Shown here: piece after piece, positions 1-11,759 of the stretch
Layout of the letters: every line of letters starts with the position of its first letter
Position numbering within the stretch: the stretch's first letter is position 1
Assembly: GCF_009730915.1 (NCBI RefSeq)
Contig: NC_052489.1
Span: 24,173,916-24,237,915, forward strand
Length of the DNA: 64,000 nt
Direction of reading: 5' to 3'
Source of the DNA: Dioscorea cayenensis subsp. rotundata
Lineage: Eukaryota; Streptophyta; Magnoliopsida; Dioscoreales; Dioscoreaceae
Made by a program: the position numbers and the translations under genes
The notes under the pieces: model-generated
Told to the model about the DNA's origin: nothing
What the model saw: the letters and a program-made list of their open reading frames with translations, nothing else
The model's database searches: none

Positions 1-222
1 TCATTGACACAGTCAAATGGTTGCATTGTCTTTAAGAAAGGATGGGGCAAGAGGATCCTTCAGAGAAACCAAAGAGCCATCTCCCCATGCCCACATGTGA
101 ATGCTTTTTGGTTCTATTTGATTAAAAGTCTTCAGTTTTGGAGAATCTTTGTTAACAATTAACTAACAAATGAGGATATAATTAAATTAGACTTATCTCA
201 TAGCACTTAAGTATATATTAAA

Positions 223-461
223 GCTTTTTTTTTTTTTTTTAGGAAAAGGAGCAGGCGAACCTACTAGAGATCTCAGGGCGTGCACAAATCTCAGTGGAAT
301 AAGTGGGGATGGGGCCGCGCTTACGTGGGCGCTGGAACCACCCGTACACAACTACTATTCATAACTCCCAGCAATGTGCCCTCAGCCGAGAATAGAACTC
401 TCACCATTCGGTGAGAGCTCTATCGGTGACCCGTGTACCAATAGACCCAAAGGTCGTTGGC
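223..461 (-). mobile_element. tRNA-derived SINE with perfect 14-bp target duplication
   Basis: A 239-bp insert is flanked on both sides by the same 14 bases, AAGTATATATTAAA (209-222 and 462-475). Read on the minus strand it ends in a run of A (poly-T at about 224-240 on the plus strand). Its head carries an A-box-like stretch (TTGGTACACGG) and, downstream, a degenerate B-box-like stretch (GAGTTCTATTC). Length, internal pol III-like boxes, A tail and long target duplication together define a SINE. The perfect duplication suggests a fairly young insertion. The rest of 1-1440 is AT-rich with no gene seen. Confidence 0.85.
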
Positions 462-1377
462 AAGTATATATTAAAATTAACAAACACAGTATATATATAT
501 ATATATATGTTAAGCCACAAATGATGCCCCATAAATATTAATTGGTATGTAGATCATTTAATTGTATATACTCATAAAAAAAAACCAAAAATTAAGACCA
601 AAAAAAAAAAAGAATGAGTTGCATGGTTTGAGAACTAAGAAAGAGCTCATGGGGACAAAAACAATATATATATATATATGGATTGTTGTGAATTCTTGGA
701 AGTGCATTGGATGCAGAAGATGGGGAGTTCTTGGACAATATAATGATAGATAGAATGAGAACAAAAAAAAAGGAAGAACAATAAGTGGATGAACAAGAGA
801 AATGATGCCAAATGAGAGCCCCCACAGAGCCACTCACAAAGGCAAAATGAAATAATTATTTATGAGCAATCAAATAACATTCTATTCTCATGACAAGGAG
901 ACCCTCCAACTCCAGTGACTTGTCTTACATCACCCCAATTAAGTGAATGGATCCATTGGAAAAGTATGACGTGACTTATGACGATCAATCAATTTCATGC
1001 TCTGAAGGTTGAAACAAAAATATTATTTAAGGATCAAGAAACAGTACTGGAAGTAAACAACAAGAGCTTATCTGATTCATTTGAATAAAATGGAATCAAT
1101 CTTCATATTCACAAGACTCACAGGCATTGTAACCATCAGTTATTTAATGTGTTTGGATGCATGGTTTTTCAAAGATTACACCGACACTTGTTTTTTAAGT
1201 CTAGATTCATCATTTATATATATATATATATATATCAATGTGAAGCATATAGTTGTGGATGTCTTCCTAGCCTTTTTAACTTAACAAAGTACTGAGAATG
1301 GTTCACTGTTCTTTCATGCATGCATAGGAGTGAAACTGAGTTTCTAATTATATAGAAACTCTGCACATATATAAATA

Positions 1378-1378
1378 A

Positions 1379-1432
<54 letters not shown>
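1378..1432. repeat. (TA)n(TG)n microsatellite next to the LOG start
   Basis: A TA run passes directly into about 18 TG units and ends some 55 bases before the LOG start codon, so it lies in the leader or core promoter. Further TA runs occur at about 490-508, 665-678 and 1216-1234. Confidence 0.9.
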
Positions 1433-1435
<3 letters not shown>

Positions 1436-1488
1436 GGAGAGTGTAAGTGTTTGATTATATATCAGTTGTTTCCCTGGGCCTTTCTTGG

Positions 1489-2683
1489 ATGATGGAAAGT
1501 GTAAATGAAGTGGAGAAAGGTGTGGAGAATGGGAAGAAATGGAGGTTCAAAAAGATATGTGTCTTCTGTGGAAGCAGGTCAGGAAACAAGCCTTCATTCA
1601 GTGAGGCAGCTCTTCAGCTTGGAAAGCAAATGGTATGAATTAATTAAAACTATATGTATATATGTTTATTTTCATTATTTAATGTGTTGAATGAATGAAT
1701 AAATAAAACTATGTAGTTGTTTCTAAAACTCATCTTAATTGCAAGCATGCAGGTTGAGAGAAAAATAGACCTGGTTTATGGTGGTGGAAGTATAGGCCTG
1801 ATGGGTTTAATATCTCAGACTGTATTTAATGGTGGCTGCCATGTTCTTGGGTACATAATTTAATCAACAGTAACTCATTCTTTCTCATTTTCATGTTATA
1901 TATCTTGATATATATATATATATATATGATCTTGCAGGGTTATCCCTTCAGCTCTCCTTCCACTTGAGGTACATGGGGTGAAGGTTTAATTAATTATATA
2001 TCATACTGAATATTAATGTTCCTAGCTAGCTATATTTCAATATGATCATTCATTTCTGTATATATGTTTTTCAGATATCAGGAGAAACTATTGGAGAAGT
2101 GAGATCAGTTGCAGACATGCATGAGAGGAAATCAGTAATGGCTAGTCATGCTGATGCTTTCATAGCTCTCCCAGGTGATGAATTTCTACATAAAAACATA
2201 ATGATATAAGTATAAATTAAAGATGACATTAAATAATAATATGTTTTGTCACCTTATCTTCTTCTTCCTCTTCATCTTCTTGAGCAGGGGGTTATGGAAC
2301 CATGGAAGAACTGTTAGAAATGATAACATGGTATCAACTTGGAATTCATGAGAAACCTGTGAGTTTAATTGGCTTTGCATGCATTAATTGTTTATAAAAC
2401 TTTTTTCATGATGATCATTTTTTAATATATATATATATATATATTAATGGTTGTTTAGTTAATGGAGCAGGTGGGATTGTTAAATGTGGATGGTTATTAT
2501 AATAGCTTGCTTGAGTTGATTGATAAAGGTTGGAAGGAAGGGTTCATTGAGGACTCTGCAAGCCAAATATTAGTGTCAGCTGAGACTGCTGAAGAGCTTA
2601 TTAGAAAAATGGAGATGAATGCAATAGAGAAAATTATGAAGAAGGATGAAGGACCAAGCAACAAGATAAAATCAAATTACTAA
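1489..2683 (+). CDS. LOG: Cytokinin riboside 5'-monophosphate phosphoribohydrolase (LOG)
   Basis: This enzyme converts cytokinin nucleotides to the free active bases in one step, by removing ribose 5'-phosphate. Exons are 1489-1632, 1753-1850, 1938-1968, 2075-2174, 2288-2358 and 2471-2683, giving 218 residues, the usual LOG length. Family marks visible: FCGSRSG at about residues 26-32, [11 protein letters not shown] in exon 2, ADMHERK at about 104-110 and the PGGYGTMEE signature at about 124-132, built across the exon 4/5 junction. The end is [13 protein letters not shown] plus a variable lysine-rich tail. Two ATGs in a row (1489, 1492) open the frame; the first is used here. All introns are GT-AG and all phases fit, so the gene looks intact. 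The LOG subfamily member cannot be told from sequence alone. Confidence 0.95.
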
Positions 2684-4380
2684 AAAATGCCACTAATTGT
2701 GTGTCATTTCTTTATTGTAAAATAAATTCCCACCCCCTTTGATGTATTTGTATATATATAATATTATATCCTTTCCACCGCCGCAAAGGGTATTGAGTTT
2801 AAGTTAGTAGCTTCATATTTATATATAAAATACATTATACGTCCATTTTAACTCTGTTTGAATTGATTTAAAATTTATAGTTCTTAAAAAATAGATTGAT
2901 CAAATATTTTAAGAAAAAACAAACAATCAATAAAATTAAAGATCTAAAAAAAAAAAAAAATCAAATGTGGGATTTATATTTTATCCTCAATGGAAGATAA
3001 TAAAGCACTAGAGACCAAAGACAATGGAGTGGACAAAAAAGTTCATGTTGTACTCTAAACACCAGTGGTTTTTTTTTTATTATTATTTATAAAGTGGACA
3101 AATACAGAGTCAAGGGTGTGCACAAAATCATGAAGTGAACATTTAATCCTCCGCCCTCGGCCCCTCACTTGTGACTATGGAGCTCAGATGACAAACCTGA
3201 GCTCTACTAGGAGAATTTATACTTAGAGTAATAAAATGCTAAACTGAGCTATGAGTTTTTGTTTTTCTTCTTAAGTTGCTAAATAAAAATTAATTAATTG
3301 ATAATTTAAAAAATATTTGATATTTTTTCTCCAAAAAGATCAATAAGCTTTATAATACTAAGTTACTAACTGAAACAAATTAATTTTTTGGTTATTATTC
3401 CTTAATTAGTTAATTACCATAAAAACCAAAACTACTATTATATCATCAATTTTAAAAATATATTCCGTCATATTCTAAAATTTATTATATACTATTCAAA
3501 TATATTAAATATCAAAGCACGGTCTTCAATCTAAAAACAAAATTTGAAATTAATATTTTTAAAGTTAATAATTAATTATATTCCTACAAATAATTAATTC
3601 TTAAAAAAAAAATCTAGTAACCCACAACAAGACAAAAGCCCAACACCAAACCCACATATATTTATATATACGCAAAACGACAAAATTGAAACAGTGGGCA
3701 ATGCCAAGAGAGAGGAGATGTTGACACGTATCATTTGTCGTTTAGCGAATGAGCTGCACTCCGTTTCCCGAGGCTATGATGACTAACACGTGTAAGTTCC
3801 TGATTAGGCCCAGCTTCGGCACTTGCCTTGCGTGTCCGACGCCGAAGGACACGTGGCGGTTTTCACGGCTTCCCTTTCGCTGGCGAAACCCCCACATTGG
3901 AGCTGTCCCTGATTCGCCAACGTAACGGGCCCCGTTACTCCCAACCACTACTACTTACCTTCTCGCCACGTTTCATGTGCCCATCCCTGTTCAATGACTC
4001 AAAAACCCTCACCCTCATTCCATGATTGTGAGTCTCGATTGGGGGTGTTTTCGTCATTTCATTTGAGCGAGGTCAATTGACTTTTCAAACCCGGAAGATC
4101 ACATGTGTTGTATAATGACCAAAATACCCTTTTAAGGCTGGCAAAGGCAGCACGTTTCCCAAAGGATATAACGGTCAAAGCGGGGGAAAAGCGTGGGAAA
4201 GGGAAGCATTTGCTTGTTTTTATTCAGTTTTATTTTTAAACCCAACATTGACATTTATTTTAAAAAATACTAATTAAGAAGTTATTCAACTTTTTTTTTT
4301 TTTTTTTGGTTAAATAAATAAATAATAATAATAATAAGAGAAACAGAGAGACTAGAGAGTGGACGAAGAGAGGACCAGGG
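2684..4380. other. AT-rich intergenic stretch between LOG and NF-YA
   Basis: No coding signal is seen. At about 3068-3245 a poly-T-led block contains GGGTGTGCACAAAATC. This resembles GGGCGTGCACAAATC in the SINE at 223-461 and may be an old relative in the same orientation; no target duplication was found. The last 700 bases are GC-richer and act as the NF-YA promoter. A purine-rich stretch with AAT repeats (about 4313-4400) probably opens the transcript. Confidence 0.5.
3723..3857 (+). promoter_or_regulatory. Cluster of ABRE/G-box-like elements upstream of NF-YA
   Basis: Three ACGT-core boxes lie within 135 bases: GACACGTATC (3723-3732), the palindrome ACACGTGT (3786-3793) and GACACGTGGC (3848-3857). 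ACGT-core boxes of the CACGTG(G/T)C type bind bZIP factors of the ABF/AREB class, and NF-YA genes are often induced by abscisic acid or drought. The boxes are seen directly; their use is inferred. They lie about 500-650 bases before the probable transcript start. Confidence 0.55.
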
Positions 4381-5113
4381 AAAGAGAGAAGAAATAGAGA
4401 GTGGATTTAATCCATTGTTTTTCATGGATTATCCAGAGAAATTATGATTGGAGATGAATTAGAAGCTAAAAGAATTCGAAGTGCTTCAATCTTTACTGGT
4501 GATTCTGACAGTGAATTGTTTTAGTTAGGTACTTTTTTTCATTGCTATTTTGTTTTGGATTTGTTTGTGTTGATTGATATTTATATTGGATTTAGTGAGA
4601 ATTGTTTGATTTTTCATGTTCTTTTGGTTTTCTCTCTTGTTCATGCGGGTTGGATCTGGGTGGAGTTTTTGTCTGGGAGTTGGTGTGTTTTTGGCTTTTT
4701 GGAAATTCTATGATCTCAATTTCATGATTTGACTTTTCAGTTTATTAGTATAATCTTGAATTGTGGAAGGTTTCATATTTTTAAGTTATTTGGTCATGAT
4801 TTTTGATAATTTCATGGTCTTTACTGTATTTATGGTGAGTTGAATTGGTGGCAAGCCTTGTTGGCTTGCAAATTAAAAGCTTTTTAGGGTTTGGCTTAAA
4901 CATAAGGCTTGTCAGTAGTCAATTCAAGGAATATTTGAGAATTGGTTGGTGTTTGTACAAAAAGGTACAAACTTTATCATTTCAGCATGAACAAATTTGA
5001 TCATTGGTATGCATATCTGAAATGTGTCTGCTTGCTAATGGTTTCACCAACATGAGAATCTTGGTGGTTTCCTTATTGTTTTGCTGATATAGAATGGTCT
5101 TGTTTATGTAGTT

Positions 5114-7633
5114 ATGTTTCAAAATTCTAGTCTGAACATCAAGGTTGGAAGCATGGGAACAAGACCTATGAGTGCAAATACAGTAGAACACAATGGACAG
5201 GGTTCTCAGCCATGGTGGGGAAGCTCTGCTCTCAGTACTGCTGTTCCACCTGTAATATCAGAGAGTGTGTTAAAACCGGCATCTGCTGTGAATCCTGATG
5301 GTGCTGATGGGAACCAAAGTGTTGGCCAATCTCATCAAAATGATCAAGAAGATGATAATTCTGATGTTAGCAAACAGTTGCAAAATTTGGGGACACAGAC
5401 AGGTTATCTTCTCTTGATTAGTTGTTCTGTGTATTAATCTTGTTCAAGAGATATTGAGATTAAAAGCTACATGATTTGCATTGAGTACTTGATAGTAGCA
5501 AAAACGGTGGAGTTTATTCTGTTTTGGAAGAGGAATGACATTAATTTTGTTCAGAAATAATTTACTCGGTAATTTGACCACCAGCATCCTTATAGTTCAT
5601 GAAAGTTTTGTGATGTGAAGTCAATGACTTACAAATTTTCCACCTTTGATATAATATGCTATGAACTGAGTTTGCATATTTTACTGTTTAGTAGTGTTGG
5701 ACTGTTGGTTCTTTCTTATGATCTGTGTTTCATTTTGTGCTGTCATATGGTTAGCTTAGCATGGTCAAGTGGTGGATGCATATTGCATTTCGATAGAAAT
5801 AAACTGTTTCTTACGCAAGAACTTATTGTAGGTTCAGTTGGAAGCTACGGACAAGAACGGCAACAGCAGCCGCCTGTCTCATCTGTCATGCCAACTGTGA
5901 TGCCTGAATATCTTGCACCACATACTCAGCTGGAACTCGGTCAATCGATTGTGAAACTTCTTCCCTTTTATCTTAGTCCTTAGTTCAAATGGTTCTATTT
6001 TTTCTGCGGAGTTATTCTATCAAGTGCTGTTAATGTTATCTGCTGCTAATGCCTATTCTCAGTATCTTTTAACCTTCAACAGGGATGTGCGGCATATTCC
6101 TACACTGATCCTTACAGTTTGATGGGCGCTTATGGCAACCCAGCACTGGTTAGTAAATAGCCAAATTTTCAGGGAACTTTTATCGTGTAATTTGCGACTA
6201 TTTCATTGCATTCTTTTTTATGGTGTATGTTTTTCTACTCATCAATCTATCAATAGAACTGTGCGTGCTTCTTATATGTAGTTCATTTCTATTTTTCTAT
6301 GTCAATTTATGAATAAATACAACACAATATCACGGAAATTTTCAAATGATTGAGTGTAACTTGTATAGCTTTCTTGATTAAAACTGGTATTAGTTCAGGC
6401 AAGTTGGAAGCAAAAATGAAAACATTTTGTTGTATTCCTTGTCTTCTTTAGTGCTAATTTCCTGCAATTAAGTTTCATTTTTTCTGTGAATGTTTCAATG
6501 TCTTTTCTAAATGTGTCCAAAAACTCTTTCAGATGTATCCTCATTTGATTGGAATGCCTCATACACGCATGCCTTTGCCACTTGAAATGACAGAGGAGCC
6601 TGTTTATGTAAATGCCAAACAATACCATGGTATATTGAGGAGAAGACAGTCACGCGCCAAGGCTGAACTCGAAAAAAAACTGATAAAAGTCAGAAAGGTA
6701 GACTCATACAAGTTTCTATGCTTTCTACATGAAGTAGTTTTAACAATCAATGCTAAATGTTTCCAAATATCATTTTAGATGCTGATAATATTATAAATAA
6801 GGTTTAATATTAATAATTCTCACAATAAATGTTGGGGGGAAAAAAAGAAAACTTAATTGCATGTGTAGAGTTCATCTGCAACTGAAAAAAAGGAGTGCAC
6901 TTATCATTTGCAAGTTCAGTGCAATCAACTGTTTGCCAATGGATCCTCTAGTGCTTGAGAGCCACAAGTTTAAATAGTGACAGCAGTTGATATCTTTTGA
7001 ACCCTTTATCACTTAGTTATTGTCAGATGTTGTAGTTTTTTTTTAGTGGAATATCTTGCCTAACAATCATGCTCCATGAATATATTTGTGTGCTTATTAG
7101 ATAGATGCATGAATTGATCATTATTTTGTAATCACTTCTTTACTCAATATGTATTTCTTTAGTTCTATGAAACCTTTCCTTTTATATCAACTGTCATTGA
7201 CTATAGATTTCTGCTATTTTTGGTGCTCTCCGATATAGTACCTCTTTAAACTTCAATGGTTTAGAACAATATAAAATGTTGCTTAATCACACAGCCATAT
7301 CTGCACGAATCGCGTCATCAGCATGCTATGCGAAGGGCAAGGGGTTGCGGGGGCCGTTTTCTTAACACGAAGAAGAATGATGGAAATGCCTCCGATCATA
7401 ACCCTGAGAACTCAGTGAATTCAGGTGATTCTCTTCTAGTGTCATCAACTCTCACTTCACAGAACATGAACCATGAATTAGTAAGTACTACAGTCTCACA
7501 GCAGTTCAGCTTTCACTTGTCCAATTTTCACTCTGTACCAGGTGACACAGAAGACAAGGGGGACTACTCAGGGCAGCGGCATGGCGCCATCTTGGCGAAC
7601 CGCCACCCAAGCAGGGCTGTGAGCATCCAGTGA
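5114..7633 (+). CDS. NF-YA: Nuclear transcription factor Y subunit A (NF-YA / HAP2)
   Basis: This is the CCAAT-contacting subunit of the NF-Y trimer. Exons are 5114-5402, 5832-5950, 6083-6148, 6533-6697 and 7295-7633, giving 325 residues. The conserved block spans about residues 180-236. Its NF-YB/C-binding helix has [16 protein letters not shown], and after a linker split by the last intron comes the DNA-binding part with [19 protein letters not shown]. The N-terminal half is rich in Q, S and N, as expected of a transactivation region. An in-frame ATG at 5153 is an alternative start, depending on which acceptor ends the intron in the leader (about 4530-5110). The 3' UTR carries a miR169-like site. 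Gene and domain look intact; which family member this is cannot be said. Confidence 0.95.
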
Positions 7634-7797
7634 GAGACTTCTTTCTCTGGGGTTGTGTAGCCTCTCTTCTGAACTAACTGCATGTTGACATATTGTTAAA
7701 TCTCAAGTTCACACACTTGTTCAAGCTTAGAAAGGCATGCACACTTGTGGCAAAAAGGCAATTGTTCATCATCTGAAGAGGAGAATTCACTGGATTG

Positions 7798-7818
7798 GAG
7801 GCAATTCATTCTTGGCTT
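7798..7818 (+). promoter_or_regulatory. miR169-like target site in the NF-YA 3' UTR
   Basis: This 21-base stretch begins 165 bases after the NF-YA stop. From memory of mature miR169 it pairs at about 16 of 21 positions, with an unbroken match over the stretch that faces the small RNA's 5' half (TTCTTGGCT at 7809-7817, apart from one G:U-type position). A miR169 site in the 3' UTR is a hallmark of plant NF-YA mRNAs, so the position supports the match. Confidence 0.75.
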
Positions 7819-8464
7819 TTTCCTTGGACTTTGTTAATGTGGGAAATGAGGATAAATAGAGAGGGAGGAGACTTACCAAACCAATGTGTCATCAATGATG
7901 TCATTGGTTTTCGGTCCCCTCTCAAACTAGTGTAAATGGGATTTAATGGCTTTAGAATAACAATGTAACAAATGGCAAGAACATCCTTCTTTCCAGGTTT
8001 TAATGGTTTGAACATTGAAGCTCTGAAATAATAATGCTTTGGGGTGTATTGTTATTTAGAGAACAGTTTGAGCAACCAAATTTCGAACAATTTCTGAAAG
8101 ATAAGACATCACAATTTTATTGAGGAACTGAAATTCTCATTTTCCAACAATGTCACAGTGGTACATATAATTTTAGCAAACAGATCCATCAGAGTTCATA
8201 TAAAATCGTATGCCATCTCTGAGTCCTACAACAGTTAAAATGATGATAAGAATCAGTGTAAATGAGGTTTCTCAATTCAATCCATATCGATCCCACTGAG
8301 AACATCCGTCGTCGGCAAGTTGATGGGGTGCATATTCAATCCCCTCGTCCGCCCGGGAGCCCCACCCTTAAGCGATGATACATCGAGCTCGTATCTGGCC
8401 ATTACAAAAAGAAGCAAACAATCAAACCTCGGCAATTAATCGAAACAACCTGCCTACTGATGGC

Positions 8465-10819
8465 TTACATTGTTGGTGGCATTCCTTGTTCAGAACCACA
8501 GTGTATCAAAATCATTTGGTCTCTTGCCGATACAGCATGGAAGTCAGTAATTCTAGTATCCTCCGTAGCTGTCAATACAGAAACAAATTAGTAACTCTGA
8601 TTTTCCAGAGGAATTTATATTTTAAAAAAAAAATATTTTAAGGGATTCGCAACTTACTTGGATAAGCCACAGGATCAGCATCAGAGTCCAATGAAAGAAT
8701 TTTCTACATGAGATGAGATGATGCCATAAACAACCCAAGTTGTAAGAAACTGGTGTTTTGATTCACTCATGTCATGCATTATGTATTATATAGTGCTCTA
8801 ACTTAATGGTGTTGTATGTCTGAGTCTGCTACCATTTTACACAAGTATTCAAGTTAAAGCAATAAAGTAGAGATTTCAGAGCCAGAATCGAATGATGTAA
8901 CCTAATGAAAGATAAGCACCTTAAGTTCTTCACAGCATCTTTCAAGATCATCGTTCACCAATACGTGATCAAAGAGGCCTGCTGATTTTCCTTGGTCAAG
9001 TTCAACTCTTGCATTTCTAAGTCTCTTTTGAACTTGTTCTTCAGTCTCTGTTCCCCTGAAAAAATTAAGACGGACGCAATGAGTAACAAGTGAAGGGTTC
9101 CAGATGCAACCTAGTCCAAGATTTCCTTCTTTTACCGTGCACGGAGGCGCTTCTCAAGCTCCTCGAATGATGGGGGACAAATAAAAATGAATATAGCTTC
9201 AAGAGAACTGGCTCTCACAGACCTAGCACCTTGAACATCAATATCAAGAATGCATCGCTGTAACCAAAAAAAGAAACAAGAGTTAAGTCATATTTGTGAA
9301 GAGCATGGGTGTTAAGCATGCCAATTTTTTCTAGTAACGTGCATTAGACAGAAAGGGATATCTGTTGTCACCTTTCCGGAATCAGTAACTGCCTCAACCG
9401 CTTCAATGCTAGTTCCATAAAGATTTCCATGGACTGATGCAGATTCAAGGAATTTTCCTTCTCTGATATCATTCTCCATTTTGCTCCGTTCCGTGAAGTA
9501 ATAATGAACCCCATGCACTTCCTTCTCTCTTGGTGCTCGAGTTGTGTGACTAACGGAAAAGCCAAAAGTTGATGGAAATTCCTTCATTAGTTTTGAAATT
9601 AATGTGCCTTTACCAACTCCAGAGGGGCCACTGATCACCACTGGTTTTGGGCCAGTGCCTTGGACCCCCTTGCTCCAAGCAACAACCTCAGTGCCAAGAA
9701 TTTTTTTCTGTTCTTTAACAAATCGGGTGTCCACCTATCAAATATGGCAAAGGTTACTACTCTATGTACAAAGCAGACAAATATAACAGGAATTTTTTCA
9801 AAGAAAATCTTTCATTAAACTTTTGATATAAATAACACAAAATGTTTATTCGAACATGTAATTTTATATCTGGAGCAAAAAATATCGTCTCAAACATCAC
9901 TATTTGCAACTGACAACACCACATGAAACAAGATTCCTAATAAATGTGGCCTGTCTCGATAAGCTTTCTGCTATCTCAATTCCTCATTAAAAATCTTTTA
10001 GGAGATAAGAAAGCCGGCAAACTATTATTAATTAGTGGCAAAGAGCAAATTTCAGATAGGTAGCAGACAAAACAACAACGATACATCTGGCATTCATTTA
10101 GACAAGCTTGATTCTATTTTATCCAAATGAAATATTTCTAGTGAAATCAAAGTGACATAACATATACAAACAAAACTAGTACTTAGCATATGAGACAAAA
10201 GATTGCAGAATTCTAACCTCAAGAAACCACAAGCAGTCATCTGTGGCAGTGTTGCTCTTCAGAACCAAAATTCGGTCTTCGTTCACTGGAACAGCTGAGT
10301 GAAGTTTACATGGAGTCGGTTTCACACCCAACACGGTAGGAATTAACCTGTCAAACTAAGTTTATTAATCCAACCATAGATTCAATAAACTATACAAGGA
10401 AAGTGCTCAGTCCCACAAAACTCACCATTCACTTGTTGACCTATCAAAAATTTTGATGCTAAACGAATTATCTTCCCCGTCCTCACATCCTCCAACTACA
10501 TACTGATACAGTCCAAGCGCAGAGCTTGAGATGTATATACAATGTATGTACAAACAATATTTATGAGTTAATGAACTGAAAGATTATGTATAATATTCTC
10601 ATACAATCTTTTTGCCAACTATGTTTGATGTTTGATTCCCTTTCAATAACGAAAATTCATCAAGGTTGTCAAGAAGATATTCAGGTGCTTCTTCCCCCTG
10701 AGAGAGAATAAATCATTAACATGCCAGCACATTTAACTCGTTATCAATCCCTAGATCTAAACTTTGAGCAAGAAAAACTCTCAAGAGAAAAGATCCAATC
10801 ATAATTTACTTCTCACCAT
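8465..10819 (-). CDS. Guanylate kinase, cytosolic plant type with N-terminal extension
   Basis: It phosphorylates GMP to GDP with ATP. Coding exons in transcript order are 10817-10819, 10605-10697, 10426-10502, 10218-10347, 9372-9734, 9136-9257, 8920-9055, 8658-8703 and 8465-8568, giving 357 residues. The kinase domain starts near residue 130. It shows the P-loop GPSGVGKGT (137-145), the GMP-binding part with [11 protein letters not shown] and YYF, then [10 protein letters not shown] and the lid arginines in [17 protein letters not shown]. The first 100 residues carry a kelch-like piece ([12 protein letters not shown]), as in the cytosolic plant isoforms. The start codon alone forms the coding part of its exon (ATG followed at once by GTGAG). 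A leader intron joins it to a 5' UTR exon whose donor is at 11437, so the promoter lies near 11.6-11.8 kb. It is convergent with NF-YA, with close or overlapping 3' ends. Confidence 0.93.
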
Positions 10820-11759
10820 GAACAGAAGAAGTTTTGCTTCTCTAATTAAATCAACCTTCTAGCCTGAAGAGAGAGACAAAGGCCAAAATCAAACAAAGCA
10901 TTAGAACAAAGGGAACAGACGAATAATGGTATTTATAAAGCATCAGCATAATTGTGAAAATAAAACTCAAAATTCATGTTTAATGTTTCTTTATCTAGTT
11001 TGAAGACAACACCAACATCAGCAGAAATAAAAAATAAAAAAAAAATCAAATTCTTAACATACAAACTGAAAGAAAAACCACATTGATCATAAAAATAACA
11101 TTTTCAACAAGTTCAAAGACGAAGCTCGTTGCCAATGTCCACAAGAAAAGAAAACTTATTAAAAAAACAAAAACCTCAATCAAAATACTCTCTGTATCCA
11201 GATCTCACGCACAAGATTCACAAGAAACAAAAAAACACCAATAAGATCAAAGCTAACAGCTTTTCCGTGCAACACAAACCCAAACACACAGAAAACTCCA
11301 TCTCCTCATTGTTAATCAAAACCCGCATCAGAAACATGCATTAAAACGAAGAACAACCAACCTATACACGAATCCATTAACAAAAAAACAAAAGAAAAAA
11401 ACCATAGAAAACAAAAAAAACAAAAAACAAAACTTACCAGATGGAGCAAGAGAGGAACAACTCGATCCACAAGAGATCTCAAGATCAAAATTTGTTCCTA
11501 GAGCTGAAATCAAAGAAAAAATACCCCGAAAAAAATTGGAAAAAAATGATCTTTTTATAGTTTCAAAACAGGCGTGCCCGGTCTTCAGGGAATAGTAGCT
11601 AAAATTAGCACTTTTTTCTTCACTTTTTTTTTTTGGATTTGCTTCTTTCTCTCTTTCCCACCAAATCTCAAGGAAAAAAAAATAACAATAAACAATGAAA
11701 AAATCCGAGAAAAATCGAAGGATGTGAGAAGAAACCAGCAAGGGCCGCCATTTTTATAG

